This document shows positions 25,225-37,600 of a stretch of DNA of 64,000 nucleotides, piece by piece (position 1 is the first letter of the stretch; each line of letters begins with the position of its first letter). Where the stretch lies: the NCBI GenBank assembly GCA_008360955.1, contig LUCM01003360.1, positions 45,397 through 109,396 on the forward strand. Reading direction: 5' to 3'. Source of the stretch: Fasciolopsis buskii (lineage: Eukaryota > Platyhelminthes > Trematoda > Plagiorchiida > Fasciolidae). A program made the position numbers and the translations under genes. The notes below the pieces were generated by a model. The model was not told the DNA's origin and made no database searches. It saw only the letters and a program-made list of their open reading frames with translations.

Positions 25225-27470
25225 ATTTTGATGAGGAAGGTATTAGGACTTGTCCTAGTCTACATTTCTAAATGATGACCAGTTCCGCTTTTAAGATGAA
25301 ATGTTTCCCCTACCGAATAGTGTGCACAAGGCTGTTTCTAAAAACAGACCGATGGCAAGGTTTAAACAACTGACTAGGGGTTCAACAATGGGTCGTGATG
25401 ATACACCCCAAATATTCAGTTAGGCGAAGTTTAGATTTGCAAGAAAGTAGAATTTGACTTCATCATTCGGGTTCGCCGCAACAGCAGTGAAAATAAAGCA
25501 ATGAATTGGTAAAAGTAAAATCTTTTGGCAACCCCAGTTAGTAAAATAGAATCAGTATGTAACCCATTAGGAACATTAGAAACGACCGGAGTACCGAACT
25601 TCAAAGTCCCAGACAGTCAAATATGACAGCAAGGTAGGAAAAATCGAAGTTTTACGTAACAAATGGCGCAACAGTAATTCCCAAACCCATCCACAGGAAA
25701 TGAAAGTCACTGTGCAATTGCTGCATCATAATAGAAAGTTTGTTGATTAACAGCCTAAACCTGGCAAGATCCGGCAAGAATAAATGAAACGTGTTGCCCC
25801 CACTTTGGAAACTCTGAGAGGGATCCGGATGAGCCATAACTATGATCGTAGGAAACGACTTTGTGCATAATGCCAACGCAGTTTGTCAACCGTTCCGCTC
25901 ATCGCTTTAATTGTTGCCTCATTCCTGTGCTCTCTCCTAGTCAACTTAGTTCGGTGACTCATTCTTAATTAATCAGTGAATCCTGACAAACGTAAAGTGC
26001 GTATTTTTCCTAAACGTATCCGGAAAGTAGTAATAAAGCTGGTGAACAGAAGAATACACACCAGAACATGACCGTTTCAAAGGAAGAGAAAACACCCAGT
26101 TTCCCGAGAAACTTCACAAAAACAACAAATACAAGAAATTGATATGTTTTATCAAAGTCAAACAGTAGGCTTCAGTGTAACGAGACGGACAGGCCACAAA
26201 ATTGCTAGTTCATTGGCTCCTTAGGGGAAACCAAACAACTCACTAGGTTTTAATTAATCACTTGAAACCAGGATACGGAACAGCTAGCTTCGAAATTATG
26301 CATTTAAAAACCACTCTATCTTGCATGGCATACTGCGAAATATTCATTTGGTGGATATATAAAACACTGATCTGGATTGATTTAGCCCAGAGTAAAAGTG
26401 AATAATATAAATCTTACCATTTGGGTGGCAATCTAAAAGTTTCCCTGGACAAATAGCAATCTATCCCGTCGGAGTCGGTCTAGAACTGTGTCCAATTCAG
26501 ACCCGTACTCTCGAAAAACTAACGCTTACCGTTTCGCCAGCCATCTTACCGGGGAACCCTATCAACAATAATCATGAGAAACCAATGCCACGGCTTGTAA
26601 GCCATAGCATATTGACAAGCATGGTACAACTAGCAGACGTCCGGGCGCTCCGGATTTCAGATCCCGATTTGCGTTCGCTGAAGTTTTGTCTCAGCGATCT
26701 ATGCCATACTAGGTGGTCATCATTGTCCAACAAAGCGATTATTTGACAAACTGGTCAGGGAATTCACGAACATGAAGCAACGGCCTGATAAAAGGCACAT
26801 GGGCGGGTGATTTGGTGTCTGTTACTCTCGGTAAACAGGTTGTGGATTATAACTTACTAATCAAGCGCATCTAAATGGATCAGAAGAAAAAGCCACATAA
26901 CTACGGACTTCCTACCTAGGTCCAGAGTTTTACCATAACAAAGTTGGCCATGCGGCATTGATGGTGCTCTGATTTGCCCTGTTAAAAGCGAAGTTTCGAT
27001 GGTAAAGCAGAGTGGCTATTGAGTCCGGTGTTGATTTACAAGAACGATACTGATTCTATTCTTCTTGTTTGCAGGCTATCACGATTTAGTTAATTAAAGG
27101 GCAATGTCTGTGCCACTCGAAAAAACTGCGCTACAACCAGAAGGCCTCCGCCTACCCTGCAGCCAATGTTCTTCAATGTGATGTGAAATCAACTCAGATT
27201 TGTTTAATCAAACTTTCAGACAATTTAGAGATATCAAAATTAACGAACTCATTGCTGTAAATACATATGGCACGCGCTTAGCCGCTTCCATTCACATTTT
27301 TGCAACCCATTAATGAGCCAAAACTAGTCTAGTCATCAGAACTTACACTCCAGATGTACCCATTTATAAAATGCACTAGTGATAGTCGTAAATCTGAAAA
27401 ACATTTGAAGATCCATTTGTTTGATTAATTCGTTTTTTTCTTTTGACTGAGACCCCAGATCGATAATCAG
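25225..27470. other. Unassigned sequence
   Basis: No recognised gene or repeat. A 74-codon minus frame at 25652-25876 is unremarkable. Confidence 0.4.
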
Positions 27471-27662
27471 ATGGAAGATGAGCAAGAAACTGCACCGGTC
27501 AGCATCACACAAAAACATACGCCCATAGCGCAAAGAGATAACTTCATTGTTCGTCGGAGCACGTTCATGAACAAACTTCGTACAGAAAGGGACCAATCTA
27601 TTTGTGACTCCATGAGCCGAAATTTTATTCGTGTTAACAGAAGAATACCAACTTACAAATAG
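27471..27662 (+). CDS. Weak candidate exon, unrecognised
   Basis: A 63-codon frame starts with ATG directly after ATCAG, and a T-rich tract ending in GACTGAG lies about 20 bases upstream. That would suit either a 3' splice site or a start codon. The product is charged (MEDEQETAP at the start, MNKLRTERDQ in the middle) and matches nothing I know. A 146-codon minus frame overlaps it, so the strand is uncertain. Confidence 0.15.
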   Translation: MEDEQETAPVSITQKHTPIAQRDNFIVRRSTFMNKLRTERDQSICDSMSRNFIRVNRRIPTYK

Positions 27663-28343
27663 TTTTGACGCCGACCACCGCACGACTGAGTCAATAGCTA
27701 CATTAATCCGATGACCAATTCCGATAGAGTTGTAGTCACGTGCAGTTAGAATCGACCCAAAATTGTTTTCGAACATGTGGAGTAATGGGTGAATCTATTA
27801 AGATGCGAGTTTGGGGTCCTACCACCGGAGAAGTGACAATACGGAGCTTCAAAAATTTGATGCTTGGTTTAGATAGATGACACTTGTAAACTGAGTGAAC
27901 CTATACCGTGAGCAACTAATGCGTGATGCCTTAGTGAGTTTAAGCACTAAAACTATGAAAAATGACACATATTTGATTATCGTTCTAAACGACTGTTCAA
28001 AAATGTACTGTACACGCAACAAAAATCCGCTTAATTAATTGTATGACTTGCAGTAATAGCTGGCCAATGATTCTATTTGTACACATAAACTAGATCGTTA
28101 GTAAACGGATTAGGCATACACAAAGGACAATTTGTTTTGAAAAATGAAAAGAATAACAGCGAAAACTCCGAGTGATAAAACAATGCAAAAACATGCATTT
28201 TTGTGAGCTGAAAATTGGAAGAGCTGCACTTGGAAATGTAGATCAATCGTTGAAAAAAAATTCATCACCTCGGTTAAGGGAGTACTCAAAAGACAACAAC
28301 ATAATGACGTGTAACAAATGAGCAACACTACACTGGAATATTC
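27663..28343. other. Unassigned sequence
   Basis: AT-rich; nothing recognised. Confidence 0.4.
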
Positions 28344-28540
28344 AAATTTTCATGAGCTAATTCACCATGTGATATCATCGCCCAACTCACCATAAGCAGA
28401 CCATGGAAGCACTGTACAGCTGTTTCATCCTTGTTAGGAATCATCAGCAGTGCATGTGGACCGCGCCCCAACTGGGACGCGAACCCGGGACCAACGATTC
28501 TGAGTCGAACGCCTTAGCCATTACGCTACCGGGCAGGCTC
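28344..28540 (-). mobile_element. tRNA-derived SINE, copy with intact head
   Basis: On minus, bases 28534-28465 form a tRNA-like head. It has a box A-like TAGCGTAATGG, a box B-like GGTTCGCGTCC, and between them an anticodon-loop-like CTCAGAA (CAG would read Leu). The head ends pair only partly (GCCC with GGGC), so it is tRNA-derived rather than a working tRNA. A body of about 115 bases follows with landmarks ATGATTCCTAACAAGG, TTATGGTGAGTTGGGCGATG and ATATCACATGGTGAATTA. The same body occurs in opposite orientation at 28695-28813, so the two copies face each other head to head. Confidence 0.65.
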
Positions 28541-28655
28541 TGAACGGTTTGTTGAACTTCACCACATGATGATGTTCCAAATATCCGTCACTGATTTGCA
28601 CGGTTACTGTCCGTTAGCTCACGGCAGTCGACCCCTACTGATAGATGACTTCTTT

Positions 28656-28813
28656 GCAGGTAGCCTAAGTACGACGAAGGCTTTGGATATGACTAACGGG
28701 CCATATGCAGCGCTGATGATTTCTAACAAGGAACAAAATGCTGTAGAGTGCATCCATGGTCTCCTTATGGTGAGTTGAGCGATGATATCACATGGTGAAT
28801 TATTTCATGAAAA
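28656..28813 (+). mobile_element. tRNA-derived SINE, second copy with damaged head
   Basis: The body (about 28695-28813) matches the copy at 28344-28464 in inverted orientation, including ATGATTTCTAACAAGG, CCATGGTCTCCTTATGGTGA and GATATCACATGGTGAAT. The head is shortened: a GGTAGCCTAAGTACG stretch recalls box A, but the box B segment is absent. Both copies together mimic a foldback element with about 115-base terminal inverted repeats, which is the alternative reading. Confidence 0.6.
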
Positions 28814-31800
28814 CCTGCAATTTCCTACTACTAAAATGTATCAATATTCAAATTACAAATTGATAGCTAAAACTATCCAAAATTTTGCTGACCTGAAAAC
28901 CCGAAAATGGTTTTGAATTCCTTTGTGAGGTTTTATTTCCATGAAAATTCACACTATAAAAGTGCCCGTATCTTTTTTTTCTCACTTCGCTTGTCACAAA
29001 ATTTGATTTGTCGCCATAGTAACGCGAAACTCGATAACATCTCAGAGAAGTGGAGAAATATCCTAAAAGCGGCTGTTCTTATTTCGACAAGACATCTTGT
29101 GAGGAACATTTGATAGAGTGACTAGAGCTGGCACAAAACACCTTACAGGAAGTCTGTGACTGTCTTCTAAGTCCTATCCATAACATGTTTGCTTGTGATG
29201 ATCAGTAACAGAACTCACAATAAAATGTGTAGATTTTCACTAATATCACATTTTGTACTGTTTAATTCATACTGTTATCATATCTTTATTCTTCCATCGC
29301 GACAATGAAGTAGAAGCAGTTGAACTTGTTGTTTTATTGAATACCACAGGCGGATCATCGTGGAGGCTGAGTAAATACATAAGTCAATGTCTGGTGGTGC
29401 ATCAACATCTTTGTACATTTTTATCATTGTTGTGCCAAATATCTGTTGGATTTTGTTGCAAAATGTCTAAAACTCATCTCAAAGTCCGTTCGACGATTAA
29501 CACGAACTTGATCATTCCAATACTGGAATCGCAATAAACTAATCTGATATCTGTCCCTTTATAATTAATTGTGATTCTAACAGCATCGATGTGAGTTTAC
29601 GTAGTCGTACAAGGCCTCGTACTTATAAATGCCAAAGTTTCGACTAGAATGGGTACTCCTCTACATTTCCTTTTCGTAAACGGTCAAAATCTGGTTAATG
29701 AGCCGTAATGTTCAATTTTGATTGTTTCTGCCACGATATGAAAAACGCTTCATGTATGGATTGCCTCTAAGCCCAACAATATGGCCGAGGGTTGGCCACT
29801 CGCCCCAAGTACTTCTCAAAATGCAAACGAATGGTCATACGTTTCAAAAAGCCATTCTCTTAGCGATGTTTCCACCAAAATTCGAGGACGAGTGCAAATG
29901 TTCAGTCCTTGTCACCAGCTTGGTTAGGCTGTGAAAGTCAGTCTAGAAAAGGCGCCCAAACCCTGATCTCAGACCGGTCAAGAGGAACTTGCGAAGCACC
30001 CCAAGGGTTGCACTGGGCTCCAAGTTTGTCTGGCCCCATCTAAACGTCGTGTGAAATGAGCAGCTGATCAATGGCTCCCAGTGTGCTACGAGATCTTTAA
30101 ATCTTCTTACTGCCTTGTAGGTTTAACCGTTTGGCCGAATGATCGGGATACTAGTTTTTAGGTCAGTCCTGGTTGTTGTACCGAACCCGCTGACCATGGC
30201 CCTTGACTGGAGACCGATTATGCAAATTTTGAGACTGGAAGGGATAATATGTGTGATGACTATGCAAAATGTTTTCCTTTCAGTTCTCTTTCTTGTTTGT
30301 TTCTCTTTTTCGCGATGGCTGCGATGACATGACCTGTATACATATTTTTGGTGTGTTCTTTAACCTATGGGTTATGACAGCACCGAACACATGCAACAAA
30401 CAACCGTAAACCACTGGGAAAAATACAATCCCCCAGGGAATTTCGGAACTGCGCAAGATATTCAGTAAGTCAGTTTATTTCGAGTGCTCACATGCATACC
30501 TTGCAGTGACTTACGACAATCTCATCAATTACCTGGTTTTTACCCTAATGTTTGCTGCTCTTTATGTTTGCCTTCAACATTTCTCCATAGATGCCTTGTG
30601 AATTAAAGAAGTAAGCCTATGGATTTAGTGATTAATTAACAGTCGACAGATTAAAGTATCCTAGTCATTTTGAGTCATTCCCACCAGGTTCCGCTTACCC
30701 ACAACGTACTGGTCAAAGAAGACCATGACGAAACCTGGAAACTTAAAAATTACGTACCAGTTTATTCCTAAAAATAAGGTTGCCTGTTCCCAAAGTCCTC
30801 GTCGAATATCAGCAAAATGAACTATCATTCACGCACCATAGATTTACAGGAAACTGCTCATCTTTTGATTAGCAAGTTCGTCTGGACCGCATAGTCTCAA
30901 CCAAGTCGCTCTCAAGGAGGATGCCGATATTCTCTGGTAAATTCATTACGACTTTAACCCACACCCAGAAGATTAAAATGGATTGACCAGTGAGGTTGCA
31001 TGAACAATCACCGCAACATAACGGTGGTCTTCAGTTGGCCATGACAATCCCGGGGAATATTTGGATCGAGTTGCAACACAAGCTACATTTGTCGTACAGA
31101 CGTCAAGACAGGGAAATAATCAATACCATGGCCGAATTACGGTAAATGTTGAAGATGAATAAAGTTTATCCATAACAGTTTTCGCGGGAAAATAGATCGC
31201 AAAATATCAGTGGTCAGCAATAGACGAGGATGAGATAAGCTAACCTAACTAAATGCCAACCAACCAAGGGTGACGTGCCATAGAAGCAAAAGTGACTATG
31301 TCGGAGGGATCTCATACACAATAGACTAACCACAGCGGCAGGATTCCGTGTGGTGAACGAGGTTCCCAAATATGAGAGGTACATTTCAGAACACCATTCG
31401 GACAAACACCAACAGTGGCATTTAAAACAAGGAGCGCAATCGAGGCAGCCCCACGGCCAAAATGGATCTAAAATGTGCGCCTAGCTGTATCGATCGCACC
31501 TGAGTAATGTCCAAAAAACCAACTGCTCCATTAGGACGACCTGTCATTTGAACTAGCAATGTTTCTCGTTATAGTACACACGATAAATGACTGCTCATGC
31601 AAATTAGGTGCTCTGGCTTTTATATATTGGAGCCCACTTTTGAAGATGTTATACTAATTTCAGAAGTGAACACGCATGCTGTTGACCAATGCACCACGTG
31701 AACTTTAATCTGAATCGGAACACGGTGCGATCATGTTTCTGCCCTGAATATGTACGCATGCGTGTGTTCGTTAAACAAAATACAAACTCTGACGCGAACA

Positions 31801-32220
31801 TGTAACAATGCAAAAATAGCGATCGATTCCCAAAAGCCGTAACCTACTGTAGGTGTGTCGTTGGCCAGTTCGGCCGCACATACAACGGTGATTAACCCAC
31901 TCAACAACAACTCGCACACGCGTTTACACACAGGTAAATGCATCAGAACACGCCCAAGCACATGCCACAGACGAGCAGCATCGCATTCGAGTTTTCGGTG
32001 AATCATCGGGTGATAATGACATCAATCGATCAAAAGAACCGATTCGTGCGACAAGTAAACGTAAGTGAAAGATCACACGACAAAATAGTAAAGATACAAA
32101 GGTCACGAAAAAAACTAAGAAGAAAGAACCGGTATTAAACGAAGCGTATCTAAAACCGACAAAAATGTAAACACACACATACATATATATGTATACAAAT
32201 AAAGTAAATCACAATAATCG
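28814..32220. other. Unassigned sequence
   Basis: No gene recognised. An alternating CA/TA microsatellite-like stretch lies at about 32170-32200, just before the satellite array. Confidence 0.4.
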
Positions 32221-32725
32221 AATCTGCAGCATCAGCAGAAGGCATGGAAGCTGTTTGTCGAAAAGTTTACAGAAGAATCCGAACTGTGATTCGTTGATAA
32301 TTGTTTGTCAGTTGGGCTGAGGCAACCTTAGGATTGAGGGCAGAATGCCCCAGAATATACGTATGTATATATAGAAGCAGGAAGTAGTATCTGGATGCGT
32401 GAACAAAATTTGCCCGGGAGCACACGACCGGTTTCGCGGTTATTGTTGCTCGTCAGGTGTGCGTATGCGATGCTCTCTTGTCCAAACATCCACATACTTG
32501 TACACTCGGAATTGATATTTCTCACCGGAATGGAATCTGTAGCATCAGGAGTGTGCATGGAAGCTCTTTGTCGAAGAGTTTACAGAAGAATCCGAACTGT
32601 GATTCGTTGATAATTGTTTGTCAGTTGGGCTGAGGCAACCTTAGGATTGAGGGCAGAATGCCCCAGAATATACGTATGTATATATAGAAGCAGGAAGTAG
32701 TATCTGGATGCGTGAACAAAATTTG
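32221..32725 (-). repeat. Hammerhead-bearing tandem satellite, left block (about 1.6 units)
   Basis: The same 313-bp unit as 33090-34636, but in opposite orientation. The segment TTTACAGAAGAATCC recurs at 32266 and 32579, exactly 313 bases apart. The outermost unit is slightly diverged near 32221-32265; the inner part is nearly identical to the right block. The block runs directly into the N gap. Confidence 0.9.
32420..32462 (-). ncRNA. Hammerhead ribozyme-like motif (left block)
   Basis: On minus the sequence has stem I strand GCACAC, the core CTGACGA, stem II, the core GAA, a short stem III ACC/GGT, the cleavage triplet GTC, and the other stem I strand GTGTGC. It is identical to the motifs in the right block. 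Stem II keeps only two base pairs, so activity is uncertain. Confidence 0.65.
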
Positions 32726-33089
32726 NNNNNNNNNNNNNNNNNNNNNNNNNNNNNNNNNNNNNNNNNNNNNNNNNNNNNNNNNNNNNNNNNNNNNNNNNNN
32801 NNNNNNNNNNNNNNNNNNNNNNNNNNNNNNNNNNNNNNNNNNNNNNNNNNNNNNNNNNNNNNNNNNNNNNNNNNNNNNNNNNNNNNNNNNNNNNNNNNNN
32901 NNNNNNNNNNNNNNNNNNNNNNNNNNNNNNNNNNNNNNNNNNNNNNNNNNNNNNNNNNNNNNNNNNNNNNNNNNNNNNNNNNNNNNNNNNNNNNNNNNNN
33001 NNNNNNNNNNNNNNNNNNNNNNNNNNNNNNNNNNNNNNNNNNNNNNNNNNNNNNNNNNNNNNNNNNNNNNNNNNNNNNNNNNNNNNNNN
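32726..33089. other. Assembly gap (364 Ns)
   Basis: A run of N lies inside the satellite. Flanking units point in opposite directions, so the gap hides the turning point or a misjoin. Open frames spanning it are meaningless. Confidence 0.98.
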
Positions 33090-33187
33090 CCATGCACACT
33101 CCTGATGCTACAGATTCCATTCCGGTGAGAAATATCAATTCCGAGTGTACAAGTATGTGGATGTTTGGACAAGAGAGCATCGCATAC

Positions 33188-33230
33188 GCACACCTGACGA
33201 GCAACAATAACCGCGAAACCGGTCGTGTGC
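33188..33230 (+). ncRNA. Hammerhead ribozyme-like motif, unit 1
   Basis: Type I layout: stem I GCACAC (33188-33193) with GTGTGC (33225-33230), six pairs; core CTGACGA (33194-33200); stem II region 33201-33214 with only its outer GC/GC pairs; core GAA (33215-33217); stem III ACC (33218-33220) directly against GGT (33221-33223). The expected cut is after C33224. The stem III loop has zero length, as in satellites thought to work as dimers. Confidence 0.65.
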
Positions 33231-33500
33231 TCCCGGGCAAATTTTGTTCACGCATCCAGATACTACTTCCTGCTTCTATATATACATACGTATATTCTGG
33301 GGCATTCTGCCCTCAATCCTAAGGTTGCCTCAGCCCAACTGACAAACAATTATCAACGAATCACAGTTCGGATTCTTCTGTAAACTCTTCGACAAAGAGC
33401 TTCCATGCACACTCCTGATGCTACAGATTCCATTCCGGTGAGAAATATCAATTCCGAGTGTACAAGTATGTGGATGTTTGGACAAGAGAGCATCGCATAC

Positions 33501-33543
33501 GCACACCTGACGAGCAACAATAACCGCGAAACCGGTCGTGTGC
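33501..33543 (+). ncRNA. Hammerhead ribozyme-like motif, unit 2
   Basis: Same sequence and layout as the unit 1 motif, shifted by 313 bases. The expected cut is after C33537. Confidence 0.65.
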
Positions 33544-33813
33544 TCCCGGGCAAATTTTGTTCACGCATCCAGATACTACTTCCTGCTTCTATATATACAT
33601 ACGTATATTCTGGGGCATTCTGCCCTCAATCCTAAGGTTGCCTCAGCCCAACTGACAAACAATTATCAACGAATCACAGTTCGGATTCTTCTGTAAACTC
33701 TTCGACAAAGAGCTTCCATGCACACTCCTGATGCTACAGATTCCATTCCGGTGAGAAATATCAATTCCGAGTGTACAAGTATGTGGATGTTTGGACAAGA
33801 GAGCATCGCATAC

Positions 33814-33856
33814 GCACACCTGACGAGCAACAATAACCGCGAAACCGGTCGTGTGC
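33814..33856 (+). ncRNA. Hammerhead ribozyme-like motif, unit 3
   Basis: Same sequence and layout as the unit 1 motif. The expected cut is after C33850. Confidence 0.65.
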
Positions 33857-34126
33857 TCCCGGGCAAATTTTGTTCACGCATCCAGATACTACTTCCTGCT
33901 TCTATATATACATACGTATATTCTGGGGCATTCTGCCCTCAATCCTAAGGTTGCCTCAGCCCAACTGACAAACAATTATCAACGAATCACAGTTCGGATT
34001 CTTCTGTAAACTCTTCGACAAAGAGCTTCCATGCACACTCCTGATGCTACAGATTCCATTCCGGTGAGAAATATCAATTCCGAGTGTACAAGTATGTGGA
34101 TGTTTGGACAAGAGAGCATCGCATAC

Positions 34127-34169
34127 GCACACCTGACGAGCAACAATAACCGCGAAACCGGTCGTGTGC
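34127..34169 (+). ncRNA. Hammerhead ribozyme-like motif, unit 4
   Basis: Same sequence and layout as the unit 1 motif. The expected cut is after C34163. Confidence 0.65.
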
Positions 34170-34439
34170 TCCCGGGCAAATTTTGTTCACGCATCCAGAT
34201 ACTACTTCCTGCTTCTATATATACATACGTATATTCTGGGGCATTCTGCCCTCAATCCTAAGGTTGCCTCAGCCCAACTGACAAACAATTATCAACGAAT
34301 CACAGTTCGGATTCTTCTGTAAACTCTTCGACAAAGAGCTTCCATGCACACTCCTGATGCTACAGATTCCATTCCGGTGAGAAATATCAATTCCGAGTGT
34401 ACAAGTATGTGGATGTTTGGACAAGAGAGCATCGCATAC

Positions 34440-34482
34440 GCACACCTGACGAGCAACAATAACCGCGAAACCGGTAGTTAGC
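34440..34482 (+). ncRNA. Mutated hammerhead-like motif, terminal unit
   Basis: The core CTGACGA and GAA are intact, but GGTCGTGTGC has become GGTAGTTAGC. This changes the cleavage triplet from GTC to GTA and breaks two stem I pairs. GTA can be cut in principle, but the weakened stem I makes activity unlikely. Confidence 0.55.
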
Positions 34483-34636
34483 TCCCGGGCAAAATTTTGT
34501 TCACGCATCCAGATACTACTTCCTGCTTCTATATATACATACGTATATTCTGGGGCATTCTGCCCTCAATCCTAAGGTTGCCTCAGCCCAACTGACAAAC
34601 AATTACCAACGAATCACAGTTCGGATTCTTCTGTAC

Positions 34637-37600
34637 ATGAGGCATTCTTCTATCGATTAAACGTATTATCCCTAGATTCTGTTTAAAATCCCCCTCATGG
34701 TGAAGAAAATCTTCAAACTTGCAAACACCTGTTTTTGCGCTGGATGATAAGCCAAATGCAGAAACCGCTGATGTTTGGGTCATTTTTCTCGATCTATATT
34801 TCATGGTGCTCGTACAATAGGGAGAATTGGTTTGAGGACAATATGCACAAATCAGCAAAATGCGCTTGTTTTTGTGTTCCACGTCTACAGCGGACTTTTG
34901 CTTGAACGATAGCAAGGTTGACAGTTCTAGATGCCTTGTTTCTCACTCTTAGTTCGTTCAGTTGAATGGGATGAGTGCTATCCAGCAGCCTTACCTATGA
35001 GCCAATAGAAAAATCTGTCAGTCTTTTGGAAGAAATTACTTACTGATCTGTGATTATTAAAGTTAAAATAATCCGCTTTGGGGCGCTAGTATTGACGAAG
35101 TATCAAACGAAGAAAACCTCCGATGATCTATTAGCATCTTGGAAAACCATAGGGAATCATACTTCTATTGCAAAACTACATTTAGATCGAATAATTTCAA
35201 TCGGATTGCAGCCTATTTTCGTAAAATATTATTTGAAACTTCACAGGTCCAAAACGTTTTGTTTTCGCTTTGTGACAAACCATGAGACCTACCAATAAGC
35301 AATTGAATTTTATGTATTTCCTTTATGGTTACAGATTAACCCCACTCCCATGTACATCTTCAGTGTTTACTTCAGTGGCGAAACGCGTTTGTTTTGTCAA
35401 GTTTGCTGAGCGCCATCACCTAGGACAGGACGACGTAAGCACTCATAAGTTACCAGAATGTGTGCAGACTAGTTATCAAATGTGCTGATACTCCATGGTG
35501 AACTAGGACGGGAACTGTACAAACCACTTACTATCAAAATTGATCCAGTAAACAAGGCCCCGCAGTTATTACTGATGTTTCTTGATTTAACGCTAGAATC
35601 AAGAAGGTGCCTTTAATAACAGTTCGGCCAGCAATAATAATTTTTCACCATAATCTGTCCAATTTTTTGACATTTTTAATACCAAAAATCACGCACGTCT
35701 CTCCCATAGTTCAGTGAATTCCATCAGTTTGTTCATCCTCTAAAAATTCACAAATCCTTTTCCAGGATATAAAGGCGAGGCATCAACCTGTAGCTCAATT
35801 CAAACTAACGTCACTCCATTCGACTTCAGACAGGATGACAAATAAATATGACAAGCTTTTAAAGCCCACAATTGTATAAACTCAAGTAAAAAGACAATGA
35901 AAATTTCACAATGAGGGACGGAAGACTTTCATTATGAGAGATATGGTATATGGGTGAGAGAAGTAAGATTTTCTCAGAAGCACATGTTCACTTTCGCAAT
36001 TATTGCCGATCAACAGGTGTACGTACTACAGCGTTGTTGGCAGATGTAATACGCTGTGTTATTAACATTATATTATTCACAATAAAAACCGGTACATGGC
36101 GCATCGGTTTTTCGATACGCTCCTTACGTCATTCGGCCCCGATATTTACAATCAACTATGTATGTGAGAGAGACCAGACAGAGAGAATGGTTAACTGTTT
36201 TCGACATTAACCAGATTTCCGTGATCTTTCGAGCGCTTGTGTTATTCTTGTTTATCAAGAGTACGTGTAAACGTAAGTACATGAGGCTTTACGGTTCACG
36301 AACACTGCGATGTATCGTGTTAGAGACCTTCTAAGTATCACATCCATACTTTTGTTGGATAGACTGAATAGGGTAATTTTTTGAGCCAAAAACTTCATAC
36401 TCATAATTTTCGTAGTATCTGCGCAATGGTCATTATTGCAGCATTCGTAAATTGAACGTATCTCACAACTTTTAATGGGACGAAGCTACATCGAAAAGTA
36501 GAAAATGCCCAGCAATGAGGGTAATGTCTCCTTGGGTTCCCATGAGGATGAATCAGGATACAAATGAATTCGGTGATCGTTTTGCTTTCTAATCCTAACA
36601 CATTTAGCGTACATTGTCTACGAATTTCCGGAACTATTCATTTCTGCTGCTGATTCGGGAATGGTACCCTTGGCATCCGACCTCAGACGCGCAAAGAGAG
36701 TCCCCTAACGACAGAATGTCAACATGGGGAGTGTACCCGTCTCCGTTCCAACCACGGAATATCGGGATAATTCCAGTCAAACGATCAAACTTCACATCTA
36801 GTTGGGACTGACAAGAGAATTTTAAATCAGCATGGTCAAATAATTTGGTAAAACGAAGGACGGACGAACGTCATGTGGTGATAATCAGAAGAGTCTGATA
36901 TTGATAGGAAGTCATCCCAGTGACTAGAATGTCCGCTCATCAGGGTGCTTCAGTTAATAAGTTAATAGCCTATCAATGCCCATATTTTAGGGATTGACCC
37001 GACTGATAGGGACCATTAAAATCTTGCAATATATACCTTACTCCGATTGTGAAAAATTGGAAAGAAAGCACCCAGTGCTTTCAGCATCATGTCAGTGGCT
37101 GTTATAGTTCCTTGGAGAAACCCAATGCACCCAATTAACAGGACGAATCAAAATGGTTTATCAAACAGCACGAAATATGGGAAGATAAGGCTTCCTATGG
37201 GATAAGTGCTGGAAGCATCTGGGCAAGCAGTACTTCGCGGCTGACCAAAAGGCAGGAAGAAATTTTTATTTGGAGCCTCAACGGAAACCTGTGATTCAAA
37301 AGTTTGACCCATAAGACAATGTGGCGTCAACCCATCACATAATAGACGAAACGACAAAACGACAAAAACCATCAAGTATGATTTGCATAATGATCACGTC
37401 AAAAAGAAAGAAAAAGGGCAGAAGCAGGACAGCAAAATAACAAGAGCAATATGACTCCTTTACCAGTGAGTTACACAGCCAGAAACTGACTGCCTTTCCA
37501 CAGTCCAGATTACAACCTAAGGGCGACCATTTTGACTAATATGACAAGAATGTTATATGGAAGTTATAGAATCCACTTTTCGATAGATGGACACAAAAAA

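Larger units (their letters stand above)
33090..34636 (+). repeat. Hammerhead-bearing tandem satellite, right block (about 4.9 units of 313 bp)
   Basis: The landmark ATGCACACTCCTGATG starts at 33092, 33405, 33718, 34031 and 34344, spaced exactly 313 bases apart. The inner units are essentially identical. The last carries several changes near its cleavage site and at TTACCAACG. It ends at about 34636, after TTCTTCTGTA. Each unit holds a hammerhead-like core, a TATATATACATACG stretch and a short GGGGCATTCTGCCC hairpin. The organisation, tandem units of about 300 bp each with one hammerhead, is that of schistosome SMalpha-type satellites. A 76-codon frame recurs in every complete unit only because the units are identical. 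Confidence 0.92.

Noticed and set aside
28465..28534. Functional tRNA-Leu(CAG)
   Set aside because: The acceptor and anticodon stems pair poorly and a long SINE-like body follows, so it is a tRNA-derived repeat rather than a tRNA gene.
32621..33322. Frames of 138-204 codons spanning the N run
   Set aside because: Most of their length is unknown sequence, so the frames are artefacts of the gap.
33405..34261. Recurrent 76-codon and 71-codon frames in each satellite unit
   Set aside because: They are identical only because the units are identical, lie on both strands, and read across the hammerhead; nothing indicates translation.
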